Source: Phoebastria nigripes
Taxonomy: Eukaryota > Chordata > Aves > Procellariiformes > Diomedeidae
Assembly: GCA_035582835.1 (NCBI GenBank)
Contig: JAYKAV010002788.1
Location: 1,234,125 to 1,298,124 of the forward strand
Length of the DNA: 64,000 bases
Direction: 5' to 3'
Shown: positions 46,201 to 58,962 of the stretch, piece after piece
How positions within the stretch are numbered: the first letter of the stretch is position 1
How the letters are laid out: every line of letters starts with the position of its first letter
Made by a program: the position numbers and the translations under genes
Notes under the pieces: model-generated
The model's database searches: none
Seen by the model: only the letters and a program-made list of their open reading frames with translations
What the model was told of the DNA's origin: nothing

Positions 46201-49200
46201 GTACCATGGATAGAATCATAGTTTCATTTAACTCATCTCAACCTACCCACTCTGTGCTGAAATGAATATATCCTGCTTTTCATGTGATGTGCCCTGTTGT
46301 GTTAAATGTACCGTAGTGATCTAAAAGTGGCAAATTCTGTGGGTGCCCAGAGTTGTTATCAGAGCCAGACGCTGCATGCTTGCAAGACATGCCTCCACAC
46401 AGCTCCTCTAGTTTGAAGAAAAAGAAATGTGTAAAATGATCTCACTTGTCCTTTCAAAACAGGTTTCTAATCCATTTCCTTGCAAAGAAACCATTGAAAA
46501 TACAGTTTTCCCATTAAAGTTGACAATCTGTTACTTATTTTTTCCATAAGGTTTCCTAGTTTATTCATGGTGTGGTCAGAGTTAATCAGGGAATAACTGT
46601 GCAACCCATAAGGAATTTTTACAATTAGTTGGAAATCATTACTTTTAAAAACTGTTATTCAGGATCACTTCTCAACATTAATTTTGGAAACATACTGATT
46701 TTTTCAAGGGTTTTCCCCCAAAATTGGGTGTGTTTTTTTTTAAGAATGTGTTTTTTAAAGATAGAGTGTTATATTNAAGAAGCACTAACCAGAGGCTGAA
46801 ATCTTCTGAAAGCCTTCCTCTGATCACCTCTGCCAAGCAGTGCTGNCAAGTAGCGGGGGGGAAAATGTCCAAACAAAAAAGGGAAACCTTGCAGATTTTT
46901 AAAGCACAACTAAATTTAAAGTGTAAATGAACCTAATTCCTTCAGTAATGTGGAATTTTTAAGGAAATATATATTTATGGTAAATTCTCATTTTTCAGAA
47001 AGTGGACATGTGTCATCAGCTGTCTTTCTGGTGGAAAAGTCCTGCTGGATTTTGTGTGATGTTAACTGGCCTCAGAATACAGAGAATGATTTAGCTCCTG
47101 TGTACTGCTGGGGGAGGAAGGCTGCTTAAGCTTCTGCGTATAACACCAGGGCCCCAAAAGCCATGAATCAATCTCCCTATAGAAAATAATGACATTAGCT
47201 TTAGAATTCATAATGTTTCTGAAAATACTAAATATTAATTTATTTTTTAGCCTTCTGTTTTCTAAGACTTTACCACTTCCATTTTCTGTGCTTTGATCTG
47301 CAACTCTGAGAATATGAGTAATTTTTAAAGAGGAAGTAGAGTTTCTTCATTGACCGCATAAATGCAAGAGCTGGGCTTTTATGAAAGATAATCAGACATT
47401 AAGAAACTAGTGATGAACCAACCAGAATTGGCATGGCTGAGAGGACAGCTTTAGAGCGTGAGAAGTACCGAGTGCTAATGAACAGAGTGAAGAGAATATA
47501 AATAATTCTGAGCTCTGGCATTGCATCCTGACAGCCAAGTACCTGCATCCAGAGTTCAGCTTAATTGTTCCTTTTCCTTGCAGGCACCAAGCAAAAGTTT
47601 TCCTACATGCACCCTTGTAAACATGACTGGCTTGTCTATATTGCTGGGCAGAGATTTAGCTTATTTACCTAAGGTGCGTCTATCTGACAATTTCTATCCA
47701 CTTACCACCTGTAACCTCCTCAAAACTTTTNTTTTTATGGTCTTTTAGATAAAGATTTGGTACTTATGTGTCTCTAACTCTAAGAGTAACTCTCATATTT
47801 TCTTTAAATATGCTGTTGGTGTGACAATGTGCTGAGTACATGCAGTAACAATATACTGACCTATATGCAGGGTTAGAGTCATGGATCAGAAAAGGAAAGA
47901 GCTTTTCCTTTCTTTTGGAAGTAATATCCCAGCTGTTGTCATTGCAAATGTTGGAGCGGTGCCTATGCGACTCAGTAGGTAAGCGCTACCAACCTATTAG
48001 TTAAGTTGTTTAGCATGGACTTTGATTAACATTCGTTCAAATTTAACTTTCTCTTGGAAAACCTAGCTGTTTGTTTTCTGTTGTTGCTACAGTTGTGGCT
48101 AATATCTTGAGATCTACATTATAAAAATGAATAAATAAATGATCATATTNATACGGATTTTTGTTTGGCATCAGCAAGCTATATTCATGACTACCAACAG
48201 CTGAAGCAGCCAGATGTGTGTGTACGTGCGTGGTTTTTCAACCACATGGGCTTTTGCACAATAAATCCATTAGTGNTGATTGCTTCCTTTTCTCTAAAAG
48301 GCCCTGCTTTTTCACTTCATTTTGCTATCTCTAACTCTAATTCAGCAAATAGCTTTTAGTAAAATGCTAAAGAGTAGGACATTCGTGAATTATACAATTT
48401 AATGCATTAGTCACAAAATAGCAGATGAACTTGTTAAGGGTGAGTCATGACTTTATTGCCTGCATCTTCTAGATGTAAAATGGATCTTTGTGGCTTTCTT
48501 TTTTTGCCTCCAACCTTCTTTATTCTGTTCTGAATGACAGATGCCTCATCTGTTTTATGGCCAGGAAGACATACTGTATGAAAAAGGCACCTGCTTTCTC
48601 TCTGGGTTTAGTCTGCATTTTTAGTTGTATTTGCTCATTATGACCTGTGAAACCTCACCCTTTTTTTTTTCTGAACAAGTTGTAAATATGGCTTCAATAT
48701 ACCTTATGTTTAATGCAAGGAGAGTCTTTCTTGGCATTTTTCACCAAGTCTCAGAGTGGCTCGCACCTTGCAAAGCAGGGAGAACACCCCTGGAGTCGGG
48801 GGGGTCCAGCTGCTGCTGGCAGCGTGTCAGAGCAGAGCCGGGGCCAGGAAGCACGTGTGGTACNGTCTCTCGGTGGCAGAACGTCCTCCTCTCTCAAAGA
48901 CATAATTTCAGTTTCCAAATTATAAGTCATTTTATGGAGGTTTATCACCTTGGGCTTGAAACAGAGCCCGCAGCTTAAAAGTCAGCCTTCTCTCACAACA
49001 ATTCATATGCTACTTTGGAGTGTGGCAACTGAAGGCAGCTAGAGGAAGAAGTGATTTCCCCATGACCCCGACTATTTATTTCGTACATTTACCAATGCGT
49101 TTGTACATTTCTCAGCACCTAAAGCTGCACGTTGTGACTAAGCTGTTACAACACCTCCCTGCCAGCACAAGGAGAGGTCTTCCTTCCCCTCCGCATCCCT

Positions 49201-52200
49201 CCCACTGCCCAGTCCCCAGCTCTCCCTTCTGCCCACTGCTACTTATGGGACCTGTCAGGGAGCNGGGGCAGCCCGGTGGCTTGGCAGCACAGGACCAGAA
49301 GAGGAGGAAGGAAGGGAAAGCTGGGGCAGTGGAGAAGATGCCATCCCCTTTTGATGGTTCTGAGAGCAGCTCATGCCAAAGCCATAAGGCATGTAGCTTC
49401 ACCCAAAGTTTCACTTTCCCCATCCCATGGGTGGTTAATCAATGAGCCTTTCACATTGCCACGCAATACAGAAAAACATTTTTTGAAGACTTGGGAAATG
49501 CAACTGGATGATAATGAGATTTGAAGGCATGTGATAGGTTCCTCCTCAGGGAAGACATTGTGACAGTTTCTTCTCAAGATCCCAGCCTTTTTTACAGTCT
49601 CCCCAAATATACCCTAAAGCAAGAGACAAGGTAGCTTCTTCATGGGGTGGGTCCAACAGATCCCTCAAGACAAGGTCTGTGAGTCAAGCTCTTACTCATT
49701 TCCACAGACAGGCCAAGCGGTCTGTTTTTTAAGGCACATACCTTCCAGGCAAGTAGTGCTATCAGAAATAATTGTAGTGATGCAGCTCTCCCTTCAAAAC
49801 AAGCCAGCATGTGTTACTTCACTGGACGTAGTTGGCAGTGTCCTTTGATTAGAGGGTTGAGTCAAAATTCAGATTATGCCTACAGATGCAGGAGTAGCCA
49901 CGCAACAGGCTTTGCTTTTCCCAGGAAACATCTTTCTCTCCCTCTATGCGCCTCTTCTTATGCATCTTTGCCTACTATGCTATGTCCTTTTAAAATTGCA
50001 GTTACTGAATTACTCCTCAGTTATCGGACCTTCTGTTATCTCCACCATGGTGCTTTTCCCTCAGGAAAACAGCCCATTCAGCTCTTGACAGGTCATTTCA
50101 TACCAGCCTGCCCTGGGTACTGTTTGCCCACATTTTCCTTTCTACAGTCAGGGCTAGCGATTAACTATTTTCCCACCTCTCCCCTGTCCAGCAGCACACA
50201 GGAAGCTGGAGAAGCACAAACATAGTTCATAAAAATAATAGCCAAAGCCCCTCATTCCTCACTGAGAGTTTATGTAGGGGTGCAAAAGAGTTGCCCAAGA
50301 GCTCTTGAAGTTTTGCATAAAGCAATGAGTTAAATATTTCTAGTTCACATGTGCAAATGGAACAACGTTTCAGTAGTCTGCAACAGACCACCTGCACCCT
50401 TGAAGACCAGAACCTGGTGTGCTGAGGGGAAGAACGTTGCCCCTTGTGCTTGCATACACTTTGTGAGGACTTTGTAAAAAGGGTGATTCTGTTAATGGTT
50501 AACCAAGTCAATAACAAGACTGGGAAAACTGTTAATGATATATTTCCCTGAGAGTGCAGCTAGAGCAATTTGTAAAATGATGTGTGATATCCACATGCAT
50601 ACACAGATGAATCTCAAGGAGAAGTGGGCAGAGTATCACAAGTGGCGTGCAAGGCTTCCTGCCTCACTGCACAAATAACAGAGTGAGGGCAGTATCGCTT
50701 GGAATGATTCCTTCCAAAAACCAGTGTTATATAAGGACAAAATTCACTCTAGTGGTGGTAGGTTTGATTTCATCTTTGCCTGCCCACACTTGGGGTGAGA
50801 GCAATAACTTGTGCCAGAGAGTCCTTGACTCAGGATCATCCAGGTCCCTGCATGTTGTTGTGTTGACTGGACACTTTTGTTATGCAAACACTAAATCATA
50901 TGGAGTACAGGCAAAGAAGAGAACTGGTTTGCACTGGGATGTGGGCCTATGGCATTCAGTCATTATCTCCATTTCAGCCCCATCTCTGAAGAAGATGGCT
51001 GCTTTGCTTATGGCCGCTGCCTAAGTGTCGGTGGCTGCATATTAATGCCCACTTTGTTCCCTGCCTTTGTATCAGAAAGGCAGATCAGCTTCTCGGAGAC
51101 AATCCCACTATCTGTGCCGCGTTTGTGCTAGCCCTGCCACAGTCTGTACATGACAGCAGTATTTCTGTTAATTCTAGTCCCATCTTAGCAGGGCGCGGTT
51201 TTGAGGGACCTCTGAACCACCGTGGGCATCCTCTTCTGCAGGCTGGGGAAGGGCTGCCGCTCTCTCTCATCTTCCACCTCCTGTCTGTGGGCCTCACTCA
51301 GCAACAGCAGCTGATGGTCTGTTCAAAGGGAGCTTTCACATCTGTCTGTAGCCATAGTGACCAGCTTGGTCCCAGTGTTTTGGGTTTCCAGGAGCTAGAA
51401 ATGCAAGTGCACTTGTAATGTTTCTCTTCTGTGGCATCTTCTCCCTTTCCTGAAAATACCTGCATGTTCTCCTCATACTACAGCCATGGAGTACAGCAGA
51501 CTTATGGAAAGAAGATCCCCTTGTCCTTTTAAAAACACTTTTAGAGCCTTTTTTTTATTTCCAAAGGAGAATCACTTGGCTTCCAAAGCATATTTTTAAA
51601 ACAACGTGACTTCTGTGACCATCCTTCATCCACTGGATTTATATAAATAGCTTCAGTAAAAAAAAATACATGAAGGATTACTAATGCAACGCAAATCGTC
51701 ATCTTAAAAGGTATCTGTCTCTTCCTCCCTCTTGTATTACAAACTGTGGATTTGCTGGGTAGTTTTCCTTTGCATTAAGAAGACTCAATATTGCTGCTTG
51801 GCTTTCTGCCACTTTTCATTGCTTAACTCCCTTTGACAATTAGCAGCTCTTCTGTTTATTAGGTTTGTATCAGTTTAATGAGGCATCTCCACTGGGTGCT
51901 GTTAAATCTGCCTCTCCTGAGCAGCACTCCTCATGCTTAGTGACTAGTTTCTCCTGTCTGTGCAATTCCACTTAGTGAAATCCCAAGCATCTCAGCCTGA
52001 AGTGTAGCAGACAGTGTTACAACATGCAATAGTGCAGGGAAGAGGAATGTCCTAATCAGAGGTTGACCCTGCAGCCCACTACTTCCATACGTGAGTCCAG
52101 ATCCCACAGGGGCTCCTATGCAGGTAAATGACCGTCCCGACCACTGGAGGCTTTGCACACCCCTGGGGATCTGCGGGCACGGCAGCACATGCGTGAGCCC

Positions 52201-55200
52201 CAGCCTGAGAGAGACACACTGACATAAACCTTTTGAAGAGAAGCAACATGAAAGCACCAACTTCTTTGTAAATTATTTGCGTAACGAAGTTAGAAAGTTA
52301 CTGAGTATCAGAGTGACTAAAGGAGATGAAGTAGGTTCTGCTGGGGCAAGGCAGCACAGCCTGGAGAATTATTTTTGCTGCCACTCGTGCTCTGTTTGGG
52401 CTGTTAGGCTGATTATACTTAGTCTGTCATGTACCCAGCTGCTATGGGAATACATATGTAAATATTCACTAAAATAAATATACCAGCTTTGATAAATGCA
52501 CCTCTTCTCAATGAACCGGACCAGCTAGCATAAATTAGTACAGATATTAAAAGCAGAGATAATAAGCAGAAATTTCTCCTTTTGTGTGTGCAGTAGATGC
52601 CCATAAACTTGTCACCTTTGCCACGATAGTGATATCTATACCGTAAGCGGTCTATAGGCTAACACACTGCCTGCACTGTGGAGATGGAGGAAAGGAGGGT
52701 TTTTCTCAGGACAGTTAGACTTAAAAATGAGAATTTAATCCTTAAACAAGACAGAGATGGCCTTGGATTTATTCAGTAATGCTTCAGAGGCTGGAGTGCC
52801 TGGGACCTCCACTTATCTGCCATAGAAAAACCATGGGCTGCAGGAGTCATGGCCAGAGCCGTGTTTGCCGAGCGTGTAGCTGTCACANGGGCAAAGCTCC
52901 TGCAGACCCGGGGCTCTGCAGCTCCTCGCTCCTCTTGTTCTCTAAGGCTTAGTATTACAAAGCGACGGAGCAACTCTGGCCATGCTGAAATCTCTCAGCT
53001 TCAATGGAAATTAACTGAAGTGGAAAGTGCTAAACACTTTCCAAGAGTTACTTGACACTCTGCAAGTTGAAGCTATAGCAGTTTGTCATTTATTTATCTT
53101 TCATTTGCATGTTGGCCATCTTGCTGAATGGAGCCTGGTGCTTACTTATACTAAGGCCTCTCTGAATCACTCCAGTATTAAGATGTGGTGATGACACCTC
53201 AGTCTACATGAAGGTGCACCTGTGTAGTGGGCATACGGTCTGCAAAGCCCAAACTACCCTTCATCATTCTGAAAGGCTGGGGCCAAACCATCACATGCTG
53301 CTCCTTTGCTGGGGGCTGTCAAATAAAGGTTCTCATGAAGTGACAAGCTAGAATTTACAATAAAATCTGATAAATGGAGGAAGGAGGCAAAAAAGAGTAG
53401 CAAACCTAATTACCTGCATACTGTAGTTGGTCACTGGCATTCTTATGTTCCCTTCAGACAAGTGAATCCTTTTAAAAGAATAGATGTAAGGCTTATGATA
53501 TCTGATGCTCACCACAAACTGGAAAGTTTGGAAACTGAATCTCAGGACCTGTGCCTACTGAAGTCTGACTAATGCTTTGTGTCTTTGTTACATTTACTTG
53601 ATCCACGATTCAAATTACAGCTCAGAAACTGACCACATAATGTGATAAAAGAGAAGTTTATCTGTATCAGACATAACCTTTGCATCTCTTGTGCCTAGTC
53701 TCTCTCTGGGTGAATTGGCATAGCTTGACAAGGACGTGAATGAAAAAGGAAATAAAATATTTCCAAATCTTTTACCCATCCAAGAGCCATCTTTGCTCAA
53801 ATTTACCCTACTTATGTTTTCCTTTTATTTTCTACCAACATTTGCAAAAGGGGCTTCTTTTTACACACATTTCAGGGAGCTTTTTTTCACAGACCAGTTT
53901 TAGATAAACTCACTAGCAGGCAAGCGCATAGCAGAAATAATGCATATGCTTTAACTGATGAGTCACGTGCAACAAATAATGAATTATGGATAGCAGAAGT
54001 CAAAAGAGAAGTCACAAGGCCAATGCAGCGTTTAAATCCTGTTTACAACTTCAAATGAGGGTGCTTAGACTCAGGTCTTTGCATATTTGCCCACAAATTG
54101 GCAACCTTTCAGGTTTCTGTGAGCCAGAAAGGAATGCCACTGATTTCCCTTTGCTAGTTCTTGCTCTCTATACCTTGCTCTCCAGCCTATTAAAAAAAAG
54201 AAAGAAAGAGAAATAGGAAGACATAAGAGACAAAGAATCAACAAATGTCCTTTAGCTGAAACTTTAAAAAGAGCAGCCATTGGCCAATACACACTGCAGA
54301 GCTGCCACCAGAGCTGCCAGGAATTGCCACGTTTGCTGAAAGACTCAGCAGAGAGAAGAAACACGTGCCTGTGAGAGGCAAACTGCTGCAGCACCTCCGC
54401 CCCCATGCTCCATGGCCCCCGTAGCTGGCTGAGGCATGCTAAAGGCCCTGCTTATGCTGTATGTGTCTTGTNGTTAAATGTACAGCTTTACTTTCCAAAA
54501 GCCTTGGCTTGGTATTTCTCACAAGTGTTATGATCGCACATATTAAATTCATATGTGGGCATGGGTAGAAGAAACACAAAGCACGTTTTGATTAGTTGCA
54601 GAAGAGTCTGCGGCTTGGAATAAAAGTATCACCGCAGAATGAGTTATACCCCCACTATGGGACCAAGGTTGTGTCTTTTATGTATAGCAATCAGCCAAAT
54701 TACGTAGTTGTTTGCTTTGCACCTTCTGGCACAGAAATTGGTGTGATATTGATCTAACACAATTTTTCTCTTCAGGGTCATGCTGCTCAACATCTGCTCT
54801 GCACATACAAGCCTCTGTCTCTGGCACCAGAGGCAGAGCTGGCTGATGCAGGGAGTTCATTTGAGCAAAAGCAGGGAGGCAAAACAGGCTGACACTGTGC
54901 TTGAACTATGCTGTGTCCCTGGTTACCTCCTCTGCAGATTGGCTATCAAGCCAAACTCTTTGCCATCCCTTCCTCCCAGTCCCTTCACTTCCAGCCAGCT
55001 TCACTGCCTGTTCTTCCACTTGTCCTTCGTCCATGGTTTACAGCTTTCAGCCTTTGTTTCCCACTGTACTTCCTTTCCTCTCCCAGATAAAATTGTGATG
55101 GTCTGTTGTCTCCTCTTTCCTTCTACTTTTTACCAGTGGACTTACCTGCAGCGCAAGCCCCTTGGAGCAAAGACTGCCTTACTGTGGGTTTGTGCAGAGC

Positions 55201-55732
55201 CCACCACACAAACNTCCCGATGCAATCTGAGCCCCCTTGGTGTTGCTTAACCAGCTCATCCCCTGCATAGGGACAGCACTGCCCTCCCTCCCACATGGAT
55301 GTAACAAGGTGATTTTGGCCCCTGCTGCAGACACTGTCTCTGAAGGCCCAGCTGAAATCACAGCTCGTACAGGAGCTGCCTGATGATGAGCATCTTCTTC
55401 ACGCAGTAATTAATTCTGTGACAACTCCCTTAAGTCTTCACTGCTCTCTTTTACCCCACCTCTGCTCTCCTGCAGCTCCATGGCTTTTCCGTGCCATACC
55501 TCCAACAGCCAGTGGAGCAAGGCGTTCTCTGTTTTCTTGCCCAAGCCTCTACAGGCTCGGTGGCAGCCCCAGGTGCAATTTCCTCACGCTCCTAGGACTG
55601 CTGATGCAGAAGTGGCACGGGAGGAGCAGGGAAGAGACACCCTGTTTCTCGCAAGCAGGCAGAGCTGTCCCAGGCTGGTGGCCTCTTTCTGCTCCAACTT
55701 GTGAGGCTGTTGCCTGCTGCCTCCTCCCCTGC
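43240..55732. other. Intergenic, no recognised gene
   Basis: 12.5 kb without supported exons. GC-richer stretches occur near 48780-48880, 49150-49340 and 55440-55732, and their longer open frames (up to about 200 codons) show no domain. Single Ns occur about every 1 kb. Weak SINE-like traces near 47960 and 48430 were not strong enough to call. Confidence 0.5.
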
Positions 55733-56036
55733 CCGAGGCGCGGGAGCTGCCTGCCTCCTTCAACAGCCCCGGCCGGCCCAGCCTGCCAGAGCAGCGCTGG
55801 GAGACACGGGCTGGCAGCGCCTTCCCCAGCACCTGCGAGCTGCNGGGCCAACTCTGCCTCTCACCACCCAGCACCACGCGCTGGCGTTGGTTGCTGCTCA
55901 TCGCCTGTCTGCAGGCTTCTGGGGCAAGACATGGGCTTGGGTGAGACTTCCCAGGCTTCCTTCGGGAGCCCGATGTCAGCCGGTGCCGAGGGGATTTGGA
56001 GGCTGCCCCAGGGCTGAAGAGGCACTGAGCCACACG
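55733..56036. promoter_or_regulatory. Small CpG-rich patch (candidate CpG island)
   Basis: By hand count about 19 CpG fall in roughly 305 bases, against a CpG-poor background in the rest of the intergenic DNA. The GC content is clearly raised (for example GCCCGAGGCGCGGG and CCCCGGCCGGCCC). Such patches can mark vertebrate promoters. There is no TATA box or first exon I can assign. A GC-rich exon or a chance patch is also possible. Confidence 0.35.
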
Positions 56037-58799
56037 GCGGGGAGCAGAGCAGGGTCTCATTCACCCAGGCTCAGGAGGACAAAGCAGAGCACTTGAAATT
56101 CCCCGGTGTTTGGTGTCCATTAAAATCAACCAAGATACTCTTTTCCTGCTAATACTCTGCTAATGTGCTAGGGTTTGGGGGGTCTTACAGCAAAGAAAAA
56201 TGCTGGGGATGGATCTGTAAGAAATGGTCCCAGAGGGCTGATGCACACATAGAAAAGGCAGAAGGATGCCTGCTTCCCTAAGGCCCTTTCCAAAGCACCT
56301 TCCAGTCCTTTGCAGGGACTTTGCACCGGCTTGTCATCCTGCGCCTGTAAGCAGCTGCCTGGCTCTTGCTGTTACCCTGGCATCTCCGTCACTTCCCCTC
56401 CCTCAGTGTGGGGAGATCAGGGGTTTTGAGGGGCTGCTGGAACCTGTGTTTGCAAAAGCGGTTCCTCCTACCCTCTGCTTCAGACTAGCCAACAACCAGA
56501 GGTAGCAAAGCTGTCCCCTTGTTGCCATAAGAAGTAATGTGAGCCCTATGCCAGTCTTGCACCTCTGCCGCATGGTTGATTTTAACGATTCCGTACCTTC
56601 GCGGGGCAGAGAGTCTTGACCCTGAGCTGCCTATGCAACCTGCTTTAACCCCTGGCTCAGAGCAGTCAGCCACCCATCAAGGAGCCTGCTTACAGAAATG
56701 CCACAGGGAAGTGAGGCTGGGTACTGTTCAGAAAGGCAGGCTTTGCTGTAAGTGAACCACGCTTTATTTGTAGCGTTTGCTTTCACTCACAACACAATGT
56801 CACTCAGCCTGTGGCCTTGTTGGGTAGTTTAGGAAAATGAATACTTTTGGTCAGTACCAGCCATCTATTTGGAGGCAAAATTCATGCTGGAAAATGCATG
56901 TGTACTTAGCTGACAGAAAGGAAACAAAGGCAAAGCTTTTCTCTATTACATAGAATGATTTTGTTGTTTAAAATGATGCAATTATAATGAGCCTGATTCA
57001 TTAGCTCTCTTTAAAAAGTCATACAACTTCAGAGATAATGATCTTTAAATTTTAATTCCACTTCTAAGTGACTTGGTTTGACCTGTTCTGCTAGAAATAG
57101 TAATCCTGCTCACGAATACCATCTGCCCATTCAGACTGCTCCTGAACCAAATATCTTCAAGGCTGGAGCTTACGGCTTTAACTATCACATGATACACAGT
57201 CCCATGCCTCTTAATCAGAGCATCAAGTGATTTATTCAATGTGCTTTTTTATTTCCTGCCACGGCCTGCCCTCTCAGAAGTTTCCAACAGCTCGAGGCAG
57301 CCAGAATTCACTCTCCGGGCTGCCTCCTTTCTGACTGGCAATGCTTTTATAAGTAGCAGCCCTTTCTGCTTTAGCTTGCTGTGTTTGTTTCTCTCCTTGC
57401 AAACTTCCCACAAATTGCTGAACGTTGTCAGAGGGAGCATGTAATTCCGCAATGAATGCAGCAAGATCTCCCCTGCCTCCAAACATTGCAACCTGCTTTA
57501 AGGAAGGAGATCATTTATTTATACCACACCTGGCACAATGGGACCCTGAACGGGCTAGCCTTTAGGCAGTACCGCAGTGTAAATGTTAATAGATTGACAA
57601 GATTGCATGAGTAAAACTACTTGGTGTTTCCATGTCACATTGCTACGGAAAAGCTCAGTCTGTGATATATTTGGGAACTGGCATTTTTGTATTTACATGG
57701 CCATGACCTGAAAATGGCATCTCATAGGTGAGCCATGTGTCAATCGGTATGCCACCGAATGCTTACCCCAAGCTCACTTGCAAGATGAGCAGCCACAGTG
57801 ATTTAGATGCATACAGAGCATTCATTTATTCAAGTTTTCTGCTGGAAATGTAACTAGACCTAGGTACCCAAAATTTGGTCCAATCACCAGACTTTAAATC
57901 CAGCATTTTTTATATCAAAGGTGCTCCTGACCTTTTGCAGCTCTATTGAAAGAACAATTCAAAGATCTATTCAAAGAACAATTTGGCCAACAATGGAGGA
58001 ATATTACAGAAAGCTGGAAAAAACCAGATTGTTGGGTCCCTAATTTTAAATGTTTGTTTTGTGTAGGACAGTGTGCAGTGACTTCTTATTTCACATCAGC
58101 TGTAGTTAAGGTTTATGCAGCAGACCCACCTTTTAAGTGAAATTGCTGTTTGATAACAGTGCAGACTCACTGCACATCCAGAGGGGACCAGGCAGGGATG
58201 GAGAAGAGGCGATCCTGCAGGATGGTGTACCTGTCTTCGTAAGTCTGTGAGCCAAACCTTGGAGGGCAAGGGCATGTAGTGAAGTTAGACCACTAACCCC
58301 AATTCAGCCTTCTTCTAGGCATGAAGGACACATAACGTCCAGGGAAGAGGACACGATGCTGTGTTCTNGTGGGAAACGTGCATCTCCAAACACATGGCAG
58401 GTCTTGGCTTGACTGATCAGATTAATAACAGGCAATGACATTACACCATGCTGACTCCAAAGGGCTTCTGGATAGGTCCTGTATATAAACTACCTTTCCC
58501 TAGTGTTGATCACAACATGGCCTGTCTTCATCACCTCTGACACTGATTTTGGTAGTAGAATCACTGATGACGTTTCCACCGACTAACTCTCCTGGAACAT
58601 CTGTGCCGCAGCCAAAGGACAACAGGCTTTCCCTTTCCCTTGGATGGCTAGCAGACACGTTCCTGCCTTTCATTTCTGTGTTATAGGCCTGCCTTTTCAG
58701 ACCAAAGTGGATTGTTTGTGAAAACTTTACTTGTGAAAGCAAGGGCCTTGCCACATTAAAGACTTGACATGGAGGACAGAGACCCTGAAAGCATTTTCT
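56037..58799. other. Intergenic, no recognised gene
   Basis: 2.8 kb without supported exons. It contains a partial 24-bp tandem duplication at 57943-57990 and a single N at 58368. Confidence 0.55.
57943..57990 (+). repeat. Imperfect 24-bp tandem duplication
   Basis: CTATTGAAAGAACAATT (from 57943) recurs as CTATTCAAAGAACAATT (from 57967); 16 of the first 17 bases agree and the rest have diverged. Confidence 0.65.
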
Positions 58800-58962
58800 T
58801 GCATCTTAAAAGTTCTTACAATCCTGTAAGCTAGGGAAGCACATCACTCACTCTTTCCGAGGGCGAACAGAGACCGAAGCTACTGAAGAAAATATTGCAA
58901 AGCTGAACGTTGATCTCCTGACTTGTAGCCTGCGACTATAATCACAAGACCATCCTTCCTCC
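58800..58962 (-). mobile_element. MIR-like tRNA-derived SINE, minus strand
   Basis: Read on the minus strand it begins AGGATGGTCTTGTGATTATA, then GCAGGCTACAAGTCAGGAGA. This is the layout of the tRNA-derived head of amniote SINEs (AGGATGGTCTAGTGGTTA... and GGGACTCAGGAGA). It ends with GTGCTTCCCTAGCTTACAGG and ATTGTAAGAACTTTTAAGAT, like the MIR tail CACTTCCCTACCTCACAGGG. The middle is decayed. The order of matches at both ends supports one nearly full-length old element. Confidence 0.7.

Noticed and set aside
46208..46222. TAGAATCATAG, resembling the start of a minus-strand CR1 3' end.
   Set aside because: The similarity does not extend beyond about a dozen bases.
47950..48040. tRNA-like string with an A-box/B-box appearance (CTCAGTAGGTAAGCGCTACC and CGTTCAAAT).
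   Set aside because: No cloverleaf can be closed and no SINE tail follows. Evidence is too thin for a tRNA gene or SINE.
48425..48480. MIR-like core fragment (GAGTCATGACTTTATTGCCTG followed by GATGTAAAATGG).
   Set aside because: Only about 50 bases resemble MIR and the tail is absent; it could be chance.
55418..56017. 199-codon open frame on the + strand.
   Set aside because: It lies in GC-rich sequence where stops are rare, overlaps long frames on the other strand, has Pro/Ser/Ala-rich low-complexity content and shows no domain.
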